A DNA stretch of 64,000 nt from Symsagittifera roscoffensis (Eukaryota > Xenacoelomorpha > Acoela > Convolutidae). The position numbers were made by a program, and so were the translations under genes. The stretch is from NCBI RefSeq assembly GCF_963678635.1, contig NC_087065.1, forward strand, positions 26,185,254 through 26,249,253, given 5' to 3'. Position 1 is the first letter of the stretch, and each line of letters begins with the position of its first letter. The notes beneath the pieces are model-generated. The model was given only the letters and a program-made list of their open reading frames with translations, was not told where the DNA came from and did not search any database. Below, piece after piece: positions 33,530 through 45,026 of this stretch.

Positions 33530-34160
33530 AAAAATTATTTGCTTTGTAGTTATAAAGATACAAAAAGCAAACTAGAAGTATTCCATCAAAAGGAAAGTAT
33601 CATCTCCTTATTTCCCAACACCTTGAGTACAATTTTTACCAGTATTCATCATCATACAATGGGCGAACAAAACTTTTTGACCCAACCCGCCGCAAGTATA
33701 TGGCAGCATTTATTGATAGCTTTATGTAGCTTTTTAATTTTCATGGTTCCATTTTCTTTTAACCAACGCAAAGGATTGTTGGTGGCTACATGCAGTCTTC
33801 GAGTTTTTTATGATTCGCTCCTCAAGATTTTGGCCAAATTACAATTAAGTAAAGGAAAATTCACTACACGCAGGATTCAAACCCTTAAATATTTCCGACT
33901 AACAGATTCGACCTTTTGGAAGTTGCACTGCATCTTTATCATGATTGCTTACGTAAAATCTTACATCGAAATATTCAAGACGAACTTTTCTGTTGCAAAA
34001 CTTTGAACATGGGTTGGTGCAGAGGCTTACAACCGAAAAGAAACTATTCCACTTATCTTATGGAATATGATAGCGTTTTGTATTGGTCGTTAACTTTTCT
34101 TTTTTCGATATTTCATTTTGATTTGATTCGAATTCCAATCTTTTCTGTTTTTTAACAAAT
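33530..34160 (+). pseudogene. Pol remnant including an integrase zinc-domain trace
   Basis: Around 33640-33790, overlapping frames show a NGRTKLFDPTRRKYM-like stretch and then NQRKG, reminiscent of the HHCC zinc domain that opens integrases. The rest of pol, including reverse-transcriptase motifs, is not recognisable. The 155-residue open frame at 33539-34006 shifts away from this reading and is unlikely to be a gene. Confidence 0.35.
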
Positions 34161-34942
34161 AAGAAAAAAATTTGGTAAACTGACAAAAAAAACATTTGTT
34201 TTTTCTTGCCTCACAGCCACGATTACAGTTTTCAATTCTTTCGTATTTTCTTCTAGTGAATCCCAACCAAAAGTGTATAACTGAAAGAATTGTTAATAAT
34301 GTTAGGATCAGGAAGAAACTGTGAAATTAATTTTTCTTCTCTACTTTTCATCGTGTTGGGTTTGCGTGCAACGCAAAGAATACTAATGTTTGACTTGAGA
34401 GGGACACAAAATCAACCATAATTAGCTTGTGTGTGACACATAGACTCCACAAGTTCAACTTCTTTAATGTAAAGAAAGTAGAAATGTGTAATGAATTGCT
34501 TATGAGTTTGAACCTGTTATAGTTTGGAAACTCTCAGTTAAAGTACAAGAAATCCTAATTAAAAAATAAGAAGGTAGCAAAATTTCACTGCTATTTTGAA
34601 CATCGAGAACAGCACAAACATAACTCAACCTATCAGTTCAAAACAGAATTGCATCCTGGATTCAAGTATAACCAAATTCGAGACAGCGAGTAGCGGTTGA
34701 ATCAAATCTTCTATGACATCAATGACAAGGGTGAAGGGAAAGATCTACAGATATTCAAAAAAAAATGATCAATTAAATTTATTTCACTTCGTTTCGTAAC
34801 GATTTGAAATCAACTTCATGTATAATGTCTTTTCAAGTAATTAAAATAAGCCTATTTGACGATATATAAACATAAGTTGACACAATTGTAAATATAAATA
34901 TCGAGCAACTGGCTATCTAATGAAGGGTTCGAGTTGTATTTT

Positions 34943-35408
34943 TGCAAATACTACACGGACATAAAATATTGTTGTTTTAGTTTTTTTACATAAGATTAGA
35001 GCGGACTCCTTTCCACTTTTAATCTGTCAACCTTTTGAATACTAGTCCGTTTTCTTTTCAACCGTTCAAACTGGATTCCGTCTAAATTAATCATTTTTTT
35101 TCTCACAGACTGTTTTTTCAGATATCAAAACGAAAAAAAATTGTCGCCATACAAGCTGACAGGTTAAAATAATCTGCTTTGAAAAGCAGACATTGAAACG
35201 GTAAACACCCGGTCTTTTTGGAGCCAAACCTAGTCACGAAAAAACAGAACAATTTCATATCATAGATTGAAAGAATAAAGGCTTCATAATAATAAAAAAA
35301 CTTCAAAAAAGAGACTACTGAAGTTTTTCTTAGGACCGGAAGAGGAAACAGAAATTTAATGAAACAGATTCTATGAAGTTTAGACTTAGACAAAGGTACT
35401 TTGGAGCA
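34943..35408 (+). repeat. 3' LTR
   Basis: Direct repeat of 29632-30086, ending TTTGGAGCA. Small indels separate the copies. Confidence 0.78.
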
Positions 35409-38400
35409 TTCTTGTTTTAAGATTAGACCTGTCTAAAATATTCATAAATTTTTACTCGACTCTCTTTTCCACTCGCTCAGTCGAGTTAATTGTTCCGGAA
35501 TAAATTTTTTTTTGTTTCTTTTTTTAAATAAATTTATTAAGATACGATCTTCGTTTTTTATAAGTTCCCGAAAAATAAAAGCAGCAACACAGATTTAAAC
35601 AAACTGATGACCTAATACTATGATCTAAAAACTAGGTGTTGATCCAATCCCTGTTGGTACTAAAGACAGTTATTCATTAATTGTTCAAACCATTTAAATT
35701 TAACTAAACATTACATAAATTCACACTGTTTTGTAACTAATTGTTCAAACTATAACTATTGTCAGGAAATTTGACGATCATAGGTGAGACTAAGTACTTA
35801 AGCTATATTACTAGTCAGTCAACCAGCAGTGACCGCTTCGTAAAATTTATATCTCTTTAAAAAAGCAAGAAGAAAAAAGCGTGTACAAGAATTGGGCCAT
35901 TTTTTCTCTGAGAATTAATTTAGCCTTTTTAATATTATTTTACCAAATCGGTTTTCTGAACTTTTTGTTGAATATACTTCAGATTGAATAATTTCAATTG
36001 CATTGGGAAAAAGCAAGATCACAGGGATATGAGTAGAATATTCTTCTAGACAGTACTAAAAATTTTTTCCGACTTTCAAAAACCTTGAAAAATGCATTGT
36101 GTTTTTGGGTGAATTTTTTTACCCGGAAAACATTTGAACTTAGTCATGTTTGACGCATTTTAGTTAATCAGTATGAGTGAAAACTAATTCAGGTGACTCA
36201 TAGAGCAGTCAGAGTTTCCAGGGTTTCGCCCTGATGCAAGTAGTCTAGTTATCATTGCTCTACTCTCAAAAAAGCAATCGAAAAACCATACTGCCCTCTA
36301 CCTGGTCTCAAATTTTTGTGGAAAATTTTGAAGGATTATCAAATTTTAATTTTCAAATTTTTTATCCTCCTCCTAATTGAATGTTTCAAGTTTTTTGAAA
36401 ATTTTTTGAAAAAGACAGTAAATTACTATGATCAATTGCTGTGCCTCAATTCAGATTTTGAACGCGGGCTAGTTCGCTGCACAAAAGTAACATGTGTTTA
36501 CACTCTCAATTTCACGGATAAGTTTTTAATTTTATGGCAATTTGGTCTTTTCTAAAACCCATGATCTCTCAAAAACCTTGGGAAAAAAATTTGTGCTGGA
36601 AATTAAACTCAGATGTTGATATCGTCAACTGAGAGAAAGATTTTCATTTAAAAAAAAATTTTACCCAGTTGACGAGGGCAACATATGGGCTTAAAACTTT
36701 CAGCTTGATAATAGCAAATCGGGCAAGATAGGCTTTTTCCGAATTTTATTAACGTATAGTTTTTCAAAATTTTTTAAATCAAATTAGTCGAGAACAATTA
36801 GAGGGCTGCATAAGTTTTACAGGATTTGGCACTGATGCAAGCAATTGCTTTGGCTTTCGAAGGATGTAACAAAATTTTGTGCTGGTTGTTTTAACTCCAG
36901 ACATCTTTCGTGTTTTCAACTAAATTTTTTCGACCAAAAGAGTAAGCCATTTGAAAAATATCAACACCTGAGGCTCAAATTTACTAGAGAGGCAAAGCGG
37001 AGATTCGCACCACTTGCAATAGCAGAATCACAAAAAAAACTAAAGACGTTGAGAAAAACTAAATTAACCAAAACTTTCGTATAATACGAGGAATGACACG
37101 TAGGGCTCAGCTAAAGCTGGATGTGCGTGTTTGATATTTTTGAATTGGTTGTAAGGTTGCGCAACAAAAAACGCAGTTTCAAAATTGGACTTCGTCGAAA
37201 TTTCTACAGAAACAAATTAAAAGAGAGAAAGATTGAGATTTTTGGAAAAACTCCAGGACATAACATTTCCAAGACATAACAAAAAAACGCCGCTGCCGGA
37301 AAAATGTGCGCAACTTTTTTTTTCGATTGAATTTTTTATTTCAAATTTGATAGGGTTGTTTTTAAGAAATATCAAAAAATTCTTCTGAAAAGTAGTCTAA
37401 ATTCAAAAACTTGGTAACTTTTATCTGCTAGAGGCAGGTCATGGCTGGTAAAGTAGAGCATTTTCCTGAAATTGGGTTTCGCGAATAAACACCACCGGAA
37501 AATGGGCACATTTATTTTTGAGTAAAACCATAAACCTTCTAAAAAAAGTCGAAGTTTTATAACTTTCACTTGTTTGAAGGCCATAACTTTTTTAAATTTT
37601 TTTTGAAAATTCTAATAGTAAGCTTCCGAAAACTTGTTTTGTTGTGTCAGTTAGACCTATAATATCAGACCTATAATATCATATTAGACCTATAATATTA
37701 GACCTATAATATTCGACCTATAATATTAGACCTATAATATCAGTTTTGGTAATACATTTCTGAGAATCAAAGTGTTTCATTTCAAAAAATTTGGGAGTAG
37801 ACTCTTATGCAGAAAATATTTGCCCAACCTGTAATCTTGATTGCACCCAAAAACCCATATTTGGCATTGGAGTTCGTCAGAACAGTCAAAACGTTTCAAA
37901 AAACGGTCAAAAAAATCAAAACTCTGACTTCTCTGAAGAAGATAATTTTTTGTGTTTACAAAACTATGAGTGGCTGCTAACGCAGGCGAGTTTCGCATTA
38001 CCCGTTATCTCAATTGAACTCACAACTTTAGTTTTGGGATGTTAGTTTGCGAGAAAAATAAAAGAAATAAAAAAAACTGCCGAAAAATCAAAAATTTTAC
38101 TGTTCACAGAAAAAAAAAATTTTGTGAAGAAAAAGTTTGGGCGTAGCCGCTTATAAAGGGAAATTTTTCAAATCCGTTCTACTCAGTGATTGAAAATCTC
38201 CGACTTGTTAGGTTAATTTTTGAGAAAACGATTTAAAAAATCAAAAAAATCGGTGAAGTTTTACACCCACAGAATTTTTGGAAAGCTGTACACACAGAGT
38301 TTTCAGTTACACAAGGGTGTAGGTGGTCTTTTATTGACACACGTTTTTTGAAAATCGATAAAATCTTTTTTGAGAAAAAAATGTTAACTTTTTGCGAAAT

Positions 38401-39074
38401 GTGATACAGTTTTCCAAAGTGTCTCAAAAAAGTATACTAAAAAGCCCAATTCCAAACATTTTTATAATATCAATTTTTATCGAAAATGAACTCTAAGCAA
38501 ACACGCTAAGCAAGAAATTTGAAATTCAAAGTAGAAAGTGAACAGTTTTACAAAGCGGATAAAGACCGATAAAAAGTTTAATGTCTCCCTGAACTGAAAC
38601 TACCCTGTAGTAATACCACACACCCAATTGAAAATAGTAACTTAGCAACAAACAGTACCCACAAATAAGTGATTCATCTGATTTTGATAAGCTAATTTTT
38701 AACCCGAAATAAAAAAGTCTATATTTCGATTTGATAACGCTTGCTAATCGCAAGCATAAACATTGTAAAAAAAAGTCTGAGCATCGTTTTAAATCTATGT
38801 AGCGGGTACGAAATCAGAAATGGCATATCCAATCAAAGTAAATTAAACGGATTTAGCTTTAATCAATTCTCTCAGATAAATCAAATTCTCTCAAGAACCT
38901 AAGTGTTATCAAACACTAAGTTGACCGACAGAAGCGCAGAGCGTCCAAAACCAAAATTGTTGATGATTACGTAATTGGCTCCAAACCAGATCTAGCATTA
39001 CCCAGCTAGATTACCCACAAGATATCCAGAAGATAAATAGCTGATCTTCCTTATTAAAATATTTAACAATATAA
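35409..39074. other. Non-genic intronic stretch
   Basis: AT-rich, with no exon or transposon protein that I recognise. Sequence near 37330-37385 (TTTGATAGGGTTGTTTTTAAG) belongs to the same degenerate repeat family as 62540-63240. A 14-bp minisatellite is at 37651-37742. Short frames at 36316-36555, 36845-37084 and 37791-38045 have no domain. Confidence 0.5.
37651..37742 (+). repeat. 14-bp minisatellite
   Basis: Six copies of AGACCTATAATAT(T/C), the third preceded by an ATATT insertion and the fifth starting with C instead of A. Confidence 0.95.
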
Positions 39075-39260
39075 CAGAAAATGCTACTCAATCTGGTACC
39101 ACATTTGCCTTACTAAAGAGAGGACTAAAACTTTCCAGTGCATTGCACATTGTGACCCTCTTTGTTGTTCTTGTCTCAGCTGCCTTCTTAGATGATGTTT
39201 GAGTGCGACATTGCTTCTACTGATTTGTTGGCGGCTAGAATCTTCCCAGAATATTTACAA
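39075..39260. repeat. 187-bp direct repeat, left copy (BED-finger-like trace)
   Basis: About 90% identical by eye to 40904-41090, same orientation, both ending AGAATATTTACAA. On the minus strand it begins CKYSGKILAANK and then shifts frame. It flanks the left edge of the TIR element at 39263. Confidence 0.9.
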
Positions 39261-39262
39261 CC

Positions 39263-40898
39263 CCGCACCGAAGTTTCATGAGTGATACTCGATTATAATG
39301 GATTTTCAAAATGTTGTCTATATAATCGATTATCATGGCAAATTTAGACCACGTAATCGATTTTTAATTCATTATAATTGATTATTTTGGAAAAATTTTA
39401 AATCCGTTATAATCTATTATAATCCATTTTTGTTTTCAATATTTTCCATTAATTTTTGTACATAAAATCCATGAAAATTGATGAAATTTTGTAAATAAAG
39501 ACTCGAACAAACACGTTCATCCAGGGGTGGCCAATATGTAGTAATTTTCCAAAAAGTGCCCCAAAAACAGCTTTTTTGACCAGTTCCTCACGTCAACCCC
39601 CAACCCACGACGTACCCACCCCCTGACGTACCCCTATCCCCCACGTACCCCACAAACACGACGTACCCCTTACCCACGACGTACCATCCCCCCTATCTAG
39701 TTAGGGGACATCTAACTGATTGGGTTGACGTCCATAGAAGAAAAATGCTTATCATACAGTTTCATATATGAAGTCTATGGAAAAAATGCTTATAACAGAA
39801 AAATCATACAAAATTTAAAAAGTGTTTTAAAATTTTTTAATGAACGATTTTGGTCTACTTGCCTCTTTTGAAGCTTTCTAATCATTGAAAAAATGATTTA
39901 AATTTTTTTATAAAAATTACTTATCATACAGTTTTCAAATATGAAAATTGTATGATCTGCATTTTTTTCATAGACAAAAACACAAAAACAAAAATTTGAC
40001 GTAAAAAATTTGCAAACCTTTTTTGGCTGCAAACTTGCTTTCGTGCTAATATATAAATTTTACGAAAAAAAATTTGCTTGCATAATTTCACTTTTTGTAT
40101 TTATAACGTAGTCCAGGATGACTTTTTCACCCAAAAAATCCATAAATCACAAGAAAGTGTTTTTTTATGTAAACACGTTTATTATCTTTTATTTCATTTG
40201 GTAAAATAAAAATAACTTTGTAGAAAAACAGGCCTTTTTTCTCAATCATCAAAACAATCAACTAAAAATTATCTAGCCATATTTACTTTTCGGTATATAA
40301 TTCCATGCAAAAATGTTCAAATTAACTGTTATGGCTAAAATCACCAAATGCAGTTTATCTGCGTGGTAACTGCCAGTTACACTCTGTGTTGTCTTATGAC
40401 AAAAAAAATCCGTGGTTAGTGCTTCGGTTGAAACACAAAATTTCGAAACAAAAAATTCTTTTATTTTCATTTATGGAGAAAATGCTTATCATACAATTTC
40501 ATTTCTGGAAAAAATGCTTATTTTGCTATTTTCATACACTCATTTTTGCTCTATGAAATAGTATCAAAGAGTATGATAAGCATTTTTTTCATAAATGAAA
40601 ATTGTATGATAAGCGTTTTTTGTGTGGGAGTTAGTGTGGGATCTAGAGGTAACTTTTTGTAATTTTTCATAAACCCGATTGAAAATAGGAAAAAATGAAA
40701 TTAAGCGAGAAAACAAAATAAATAACTTAAGTTTAACAAAATTATGAAAAAATGATTATTTTGGAATTTTATTGCTTGAAAAATATTATCCTTATAATCA
40801 ATTTTTAATCACTTATAATCGATTACTTTTGTTATTTTATAGAGAATGACACTAAAAATCCAATATAATCGATTATTATCCATGAAAATTCAGTGCGG
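39263..40898. mobile_element. 1.6-kb TIR element with palindromic subterminal repeats
   Basis: The left end CCGCACCGAAGTTTCATG and the reverse complement of the right end, CCGCACTGAATTTTCATG, are inverted repeats, and both continue into ATTATAATCGATT palindromes (39285-39430 and 40780-40885). There is no coding capacity. The interior holds C-rich GACGTACCCC words (39590-39693) and repeats of TGCTTATCATACAATTTCAT in both orientations (39747-39960 and 40480-40620). It lies 2 and 5 bases from the two 187-bp direct repeats, so it may be a non-autonomous transposon or part of a larger composite. Confidence 0.65.
39590..39693 (+). repeat. C-rich ACGTACCCC short repeats
   Basis: About six irregular copies of CGACGTACCCC(C/A) in roughly 100 bp, an abrupt change of composition inside the AT-rich TIR element. 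Confidence 0.85.
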
Positions 40899-40903
40899 AA
40901 CTT

Positions 40904-41090
40904 CAGAAAAGGCTACTCAATCTGGTACCACATTTGCCTAACTAAAGAAAAGACTAAAATTTTTCAGTTCAATGCACAGTGTGACCCTCTTTGATGTTCT
41001 TTTCTCAGCTGCCTTCTTAGATGATGTTTGAGTCCGACATTGCTTCTACTGATTTTGTTGGCGGCTAGAGTCTTCCCAGAATATTTACAA
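40904..41090. repeat. 187-bp direct repeat, right copy (BED-finger-like trace)
   Basis: Direct copy of 39075-39260. On the minus strand it reads FYCKYSGKTLAANK, then SNVGLKHHLRRQLRKEH. This resembles a BED-type zinc finger (C-x2-C ... H-x-n-H) with the second Cys replaced by Ser. BED fingers are common in hAT-type transposases and their host derivatives. No transposase catalytic part was found, so this is a fragment. Confidence 0.5.
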
Positions 41091-41889
41091 TAAAACTCCT
41101 TTTCGACGGTTTTGTATAGCAATATACAAAGTATACATAAGTATACAGTAGTGTACTATAGTGTCACGCTTACCCACTCTGCGTGCTGTTTTATTTTTGT
41201 CCGAAGTTGACTCATCAACTGCTTCGGCGACTTTTTCTAAAATGGTGTCGATCATCTGGGTAGCTGTATTCACTTGTGGGTTCATTTATATTCTATGAGC
41301 ATTCGGTTGTTTGGCTATCGTTGCTCTCGCAGTGAAATGACGATTGAACTACAGTTCTATGCTCTAGGTTTTTGGTGATGTTACTGTCGGAAATTGCGTT
41401 TCAGTGGTGTTTGAAATAGTTGTCGCTTCAGTTGCCTTATATCTTTGTCTCTCTCCTCCATGGGATGACACAGTGCATATCCTCATATCTCTTAGGCCCG
41501 ATCGCTTGTCTCTCCCTCCGGTCGTAGCATCGTTCCAGTCACAGCTTTCTTTTTTCCTTCGCCTTCTTTGTCTATTTCTTTCATTACTGGATGCTGCTGT
41601 TCCAGTAAGAATCTTGTCATCCGGCCAGATTGGCAATATATATTTTATGTATAGTTCTTTATTAGGCTTACTGCGTTGAGCTGGTCAAGTGACCTTGAAA
41701 GACAATGCTAAGCAATGAATTTAGTGAACTGTCAACAGATGATAAAAAAGCTGTTTTAAGAATCACTTGTCTTATTTATTATCTTATTTGTCCTCCAGGG
41801 TTACCTCTCCACTCCGTTCGGATTCAAAATTAACATCGCGCATACCTACGGGTAGGACATGCCGCTGTCAGCAGGATTAGCAAAAAACC
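41091..41889. other. Unassigned stretch before the gypsy remnant
   Basis: Two short minus-strand frames (41085-41285 and 41364-41636) are rich in charged residues and could be upstream exons linked to the BED-like finger, since GTAAGC follows one of them near 41171 on the minus strand. I cannot connect them by phase and leave them unassigned. No LTR was recognised at the start of the gypsy element. Confidence 0.35.
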
Positions 41890-42960
41890 ACTCAGCATTA
41901 ACTCCTTTCGGGAGAAGGCATCAGCAGAGCCTCCATTAGAATGGAGCAAATGGGTCGCACTGGTAGAACTCGCAGTTTTCGCAAAAGACGGAATAGAGAT
42001 CCAAAATCTACTACGTGAAAAAGCCCCGATTACTCTGCCAACTCAATCAATACTGGAAATCGAAATACAAGGAGAAACCCATGCACAACGGAGAAACTGA
42101 GATGTAAGAAACCAGGAAAAGAGAGTAGATTGGGAAAACAGATGCCAAAAAGCAAGAGACAAGGGCGTTATGTGTAACTCAGTAGTCTGGGACGAAGCGG
42201 ATGCGAGAGTGCGAAGCTACTAATTTCTTTGTCTCGGCATGGAAGGTCAAAGACAGGTGCAACAAAAGCGACCAGGACTCAACCTACAAACGACGACAAC
42301 AAGACAATTAAAGCAAATATTAGAAGAAATTTTTATTAGACATAGAATCATTGCATTTGAAAGATACAATTTTATCAGTCGTAAACAACGAAAAAATGAA
42401 ACACTGGAACAATTTCACGCAGATCTGGTAGAACCAGATTCTCGTGCGGACTGCGGAGACAACGAAAACGAATGGGTAGGTGAAAGGTTCACCGCCCACA
42501 TGAACAATGAAAAAATCGCTGAGGAAATGCTAGCAGAGACACGAACACCGCAAGAAGCATATGAATATGCAATAAGCCGAGAAAAGGGCATCGAAAATAG
42601 TAAAAATGTGAAGTTGAATCCAATCGGAACAAACTCGTCGGTTACAATCAAGCAAGAACCTATTGGTATATATTCAACCCAGAGGAGGTCGTGGCGGATC
42701 ATCCCAACCATTCCAGAACAACAACAGAGGAAAATACTCGCGAGGCAGACAAAATCAAAACACAAGGGGAAATCAAAACCGACGTTCACAAAATTACACC
42801 ACACAAAAACAATGTTACAAATTTGGAAATTGTTTTGGCCCGAACCAATTACAATCATGTCCAGCCAGAGACCAAATCTGTACGAAATGAGCAAAAGGCG
42901 GACACTTCGCAAAAGTGTGCCGTTCGGATCAATTAAATTTTCTGCAAAATATCAAAGAAG
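41890..42960 (+). pseudogene. Gag of the gypsy remnant, with two zinc knuckles
   Basis: The reading starts near 41900 in one frame (LTPFG ... LEWSKWVALVELAVFAKDG) and moves to the frame open from 42239, with LEQFHADLVEPDSRADCGD and AHMNNEKIAEEML, typical capsid motifs. After a shift near 42660 the frame gives GGRGGSSQPFQNNNRGKYSRG and two nucleocapsid knuckles: CYKFGNCFGPNQLQSC (the second Cys of the first knuckle is Phe) and, in yet another frame, CTKCAKGGHFAKVC. Gag packages element RNA. At least two frameshifts and an early stop disable it. Confidence 0.8.
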
Positions 42961-43032
42961 ACATGCAGAAATGGGTACGTGATAGGTTTACAGCCCACAT
43001 GAACAATGAAAAAATCGCTGAGGACCCAGACG

Positions 43033-43085
43033 TCCTGATGTTGACTTTCATTTTCACGGAATGAAAATGAAAGTCAACATCAGGA
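43033..43085. repeat. Perfect 24-bp hairpin
   Basis: TCCTGATGTTGACTTTCATT... (43033-43056) is followed after CGGAA by its exact reverse complement (43062-43085). The right arm fits the original coding sequence; the left arm is an inverted copy of it. Confidence 0.97.
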
Positions 43086-43560
43086 AAATGATGATAACGA
43101 TCCAGTCGCGTTTGCAGATTTCACGTCACGGAATGGATGGGAGGAATTACAGAGAGATAATTACTCCATGATGTCGATATCAGATGCATTCGAAATAAAA
43201 CAAACGGTGAAAATTAGCGAGGATGACTTAAACGGACATGTGGTGAAATTAAAATCAAAATCTGCTGAAATTCTTGTTATTGCGGACTCGGTAAGCACAA
43301 TGTCATTCCCAAATGAAACCACCGCTGTCTTTTTAACTATCCCGCCGGAAGATACAGCACAAAACTTAACATGCTACAACGGAAAGATCATCATTCCGAA
43401 AGGACGATTAATTCTAGCAATAGATTCCGGCGGGTAGACTATTCAATCGGCCCCATTCATTGTGGTGGACGATCAGAAAGCAAACATTTTGGTCGTAACC
43501 TACTTCCTAAAATCGGAATAAAATTAATCCAAAAAAACCACATCATAAGCAAGTGGTAAA
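43086..43560 (+). pseudogene. Aspartic protease of the gypsy remnant
   Basis: The open frame at 43168-43437 contains LKSKSAEILVIADSVSTMSF. Gypsy proteases have D-S/T-G at this place, and here the Gly is Val, so the active-site loop is altered. A few residues on comes LILAIDSGG, and the next frame (43435-43560) continues with FIVVDDQKANI and NLLPKIGIKLIQ, the flap-side part of the enzyme. The protease would cut Gag-Pol. One frameshift and the altered loop argue against function. Confidence 0.7.
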
Positions 43561-43629
43561 TATAACACAAGAAAACACATCAAAGCCAGATATCAAACAA
43601 TGGGAAAAAAGAACACTTCGCAAATCATT

Positions 43630-44400
43630 GTGTTAGAATTGGAAAAGTAAAAGCCATGTTAAGAAAACACATCTCCACCCAGACGTCACACCAATTCAAC
43701 AAGAGGGTAGACGTATTCCAATTCATCAACAAGAAAGAGTAGAAAAAGGACTGAATAAACTAATCGACCACAAGCATATTATAAAATTGGAAAAATGTTC
43801 CGATAAACAATTCATTAGCCCGATCGTAATAATAGTGAAAATGGACCAAACAGTCAAACTCGCACTAGATTCAAAAAAAAATTAACAAGTTTACTCACAA
43901 AAACAAGTACCAGATGCCGAGTATAGATTTATTACTCGACAACATCGCACAAACGATAAAATCTGATACGAAAGAACAAACGCTGTTCTCTTCCCTTGGT
44001 TTACGATATGCGTATTCACAAATCCCGTTGGATAAGAAAACAAGAGAACAATGTAATTTTAGTCTCATAGGGGAAAGGCCACGGGAACTTATCAGTTTCA
44101 AACTGGGTTCTACGGCCTGACAGACATGCCGGCAGAATTTCAAAAAATGGGAGAATCGATAGAAAAACATAAGGAAACACTGGAAAAACTTCTTCACAGA
44201 CTGGATGAAGGAAACCTCGCAAAGTCATTGGATAAGTGTAAGTTAGCGTGCAAACAAGTTAAATGGCTGGGGTTTCATATAGATAGTGAAGGAACTACCC
44301 CCCTGTCAAGAAAAACAGACGCAATAGAAAAACTCTCACCACCTAAAACGTTTAAGCAAATTAAGAGTTTCATGGGTTCATAATACCATCCTACAAGCTA
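43630..44400 (+). pseudogene. Reverse transcriptase of the gypsy remnant, active-site motif deleted
   Basis: Fingers and palm are recognisable: HPDVTPIQQEGRRIPIH, SPIVIIVKMD, LRYAYSQIPLDKKTREQCNF (in the place of motif A) and ELISFKLG. Just after the PAEFQK motif the sequence jumps to SIEKHKETLEKLLHRLDEGN, so about 30 codons carrying the YxDD catalytic motif are missing (junction near 44150). The thumb follows (DKCKLACKQVKWLGFHIDSEG, SPPKTFKQIKSFMG). Frameshifts lie near 43885 and 44115. The enzyme cannot function. Confidence 0.82.
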
Positions 44401-44479
44401 TATCCGACATTTGGCACAAGCCGCAGCAGCACTCCGTCATCTCCTTAAGAATACGGAAAAAACGCAAAACAATTAATTG

Positions 44480-45026
44480 GTCGGCAGAGCATAATTCCGC
44501 ATTCCATAAAATTAAAAATTTAGTCACAAAAATTACACAAAACAAACATTTTGACCAAAATCTTGACACGCGAGTAATTTGCGATGCATCTAAATACGGA
44601 CTCGGCGCGGCCCTAGTACAAAACACAAAAGAGGGGTGGGTAGCCATCGCTTACGCATCAAGATTCCTAAATTCGTTAGAAAAGAATTATTCCGTGAATG
44701 AGTTAGAACTCCTTGGGGTCGTGTGGGCGATTGAGCACTTCAAATATTATCTATTCGGAAAAAATTTCACGGTAACTACCGACCATCAAGCTTTTTTCAG
44801 TGCTTTAAATGTCAGTGAAAGATCAAAGACAAGCCAAAGTAGGCTTACAAGATGGATCGACCGATTCATTCATTTTAACTTCGACATCAAACGTTTGGCA
44901 GGGAGCAAAATGGGATTAATTGACTATATATCCCGAATTGCAGTACCCACAGCGCGTACAATGAGAAATTTTTTGTGGCGTCAATCAACTCATTCATTAA
45001 CAAACTTGAAATTATTGACAACTTAA
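44480..45026 (+). pseudogene. RNase H of the gypsy remnant
   Basis: The frame running to 45026 contains VICDASKYGLGAALVQ, NELELLGVVWAIEHFKYYLFG and TTDHQAFFSAL, the Asp, Glu and Asp of the RNase H active site in the right spacing. This is the best-preserved enzyme piece. It degrades RNA in RNA-DNA hybrids during reverse transcription. A stop upstream near 44475 and the broken neighbours mean it is not part of a working Pol. Confidence 0.8.

Larger units (their letters stand above)
29632..35408 (+). mobile_element. Old LTR retrotransposon with both LTRs
   Basis: Two direct repeats, 29632-30086 and 34943-35408, enclose 4.86 kb. Both begin near TGCA and end in CA (TTTGAATCA and TTTGGAGCA). The interior holds plus-strand traces of gag, protease and integrase zinc domain in the expected order. 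The LTRs differ at roughly a quarter of positions by eye, so insertion is old. I could not identify a target duplication. The element starts only about 155 bp after the lectin exon 1 donor. Confidence 0.75.

Noticed and set aside
33539-34155. 155-codon plus-strand frame in the LTR element
   Set aside because: The recognisable integrase-like stretch lies in a different frame, so the open frame is probably accidental.
42415-42912. 165-codon minus-strand frame
   Set aside because: Antisense to the gypsy gag and nucleocapsid region.
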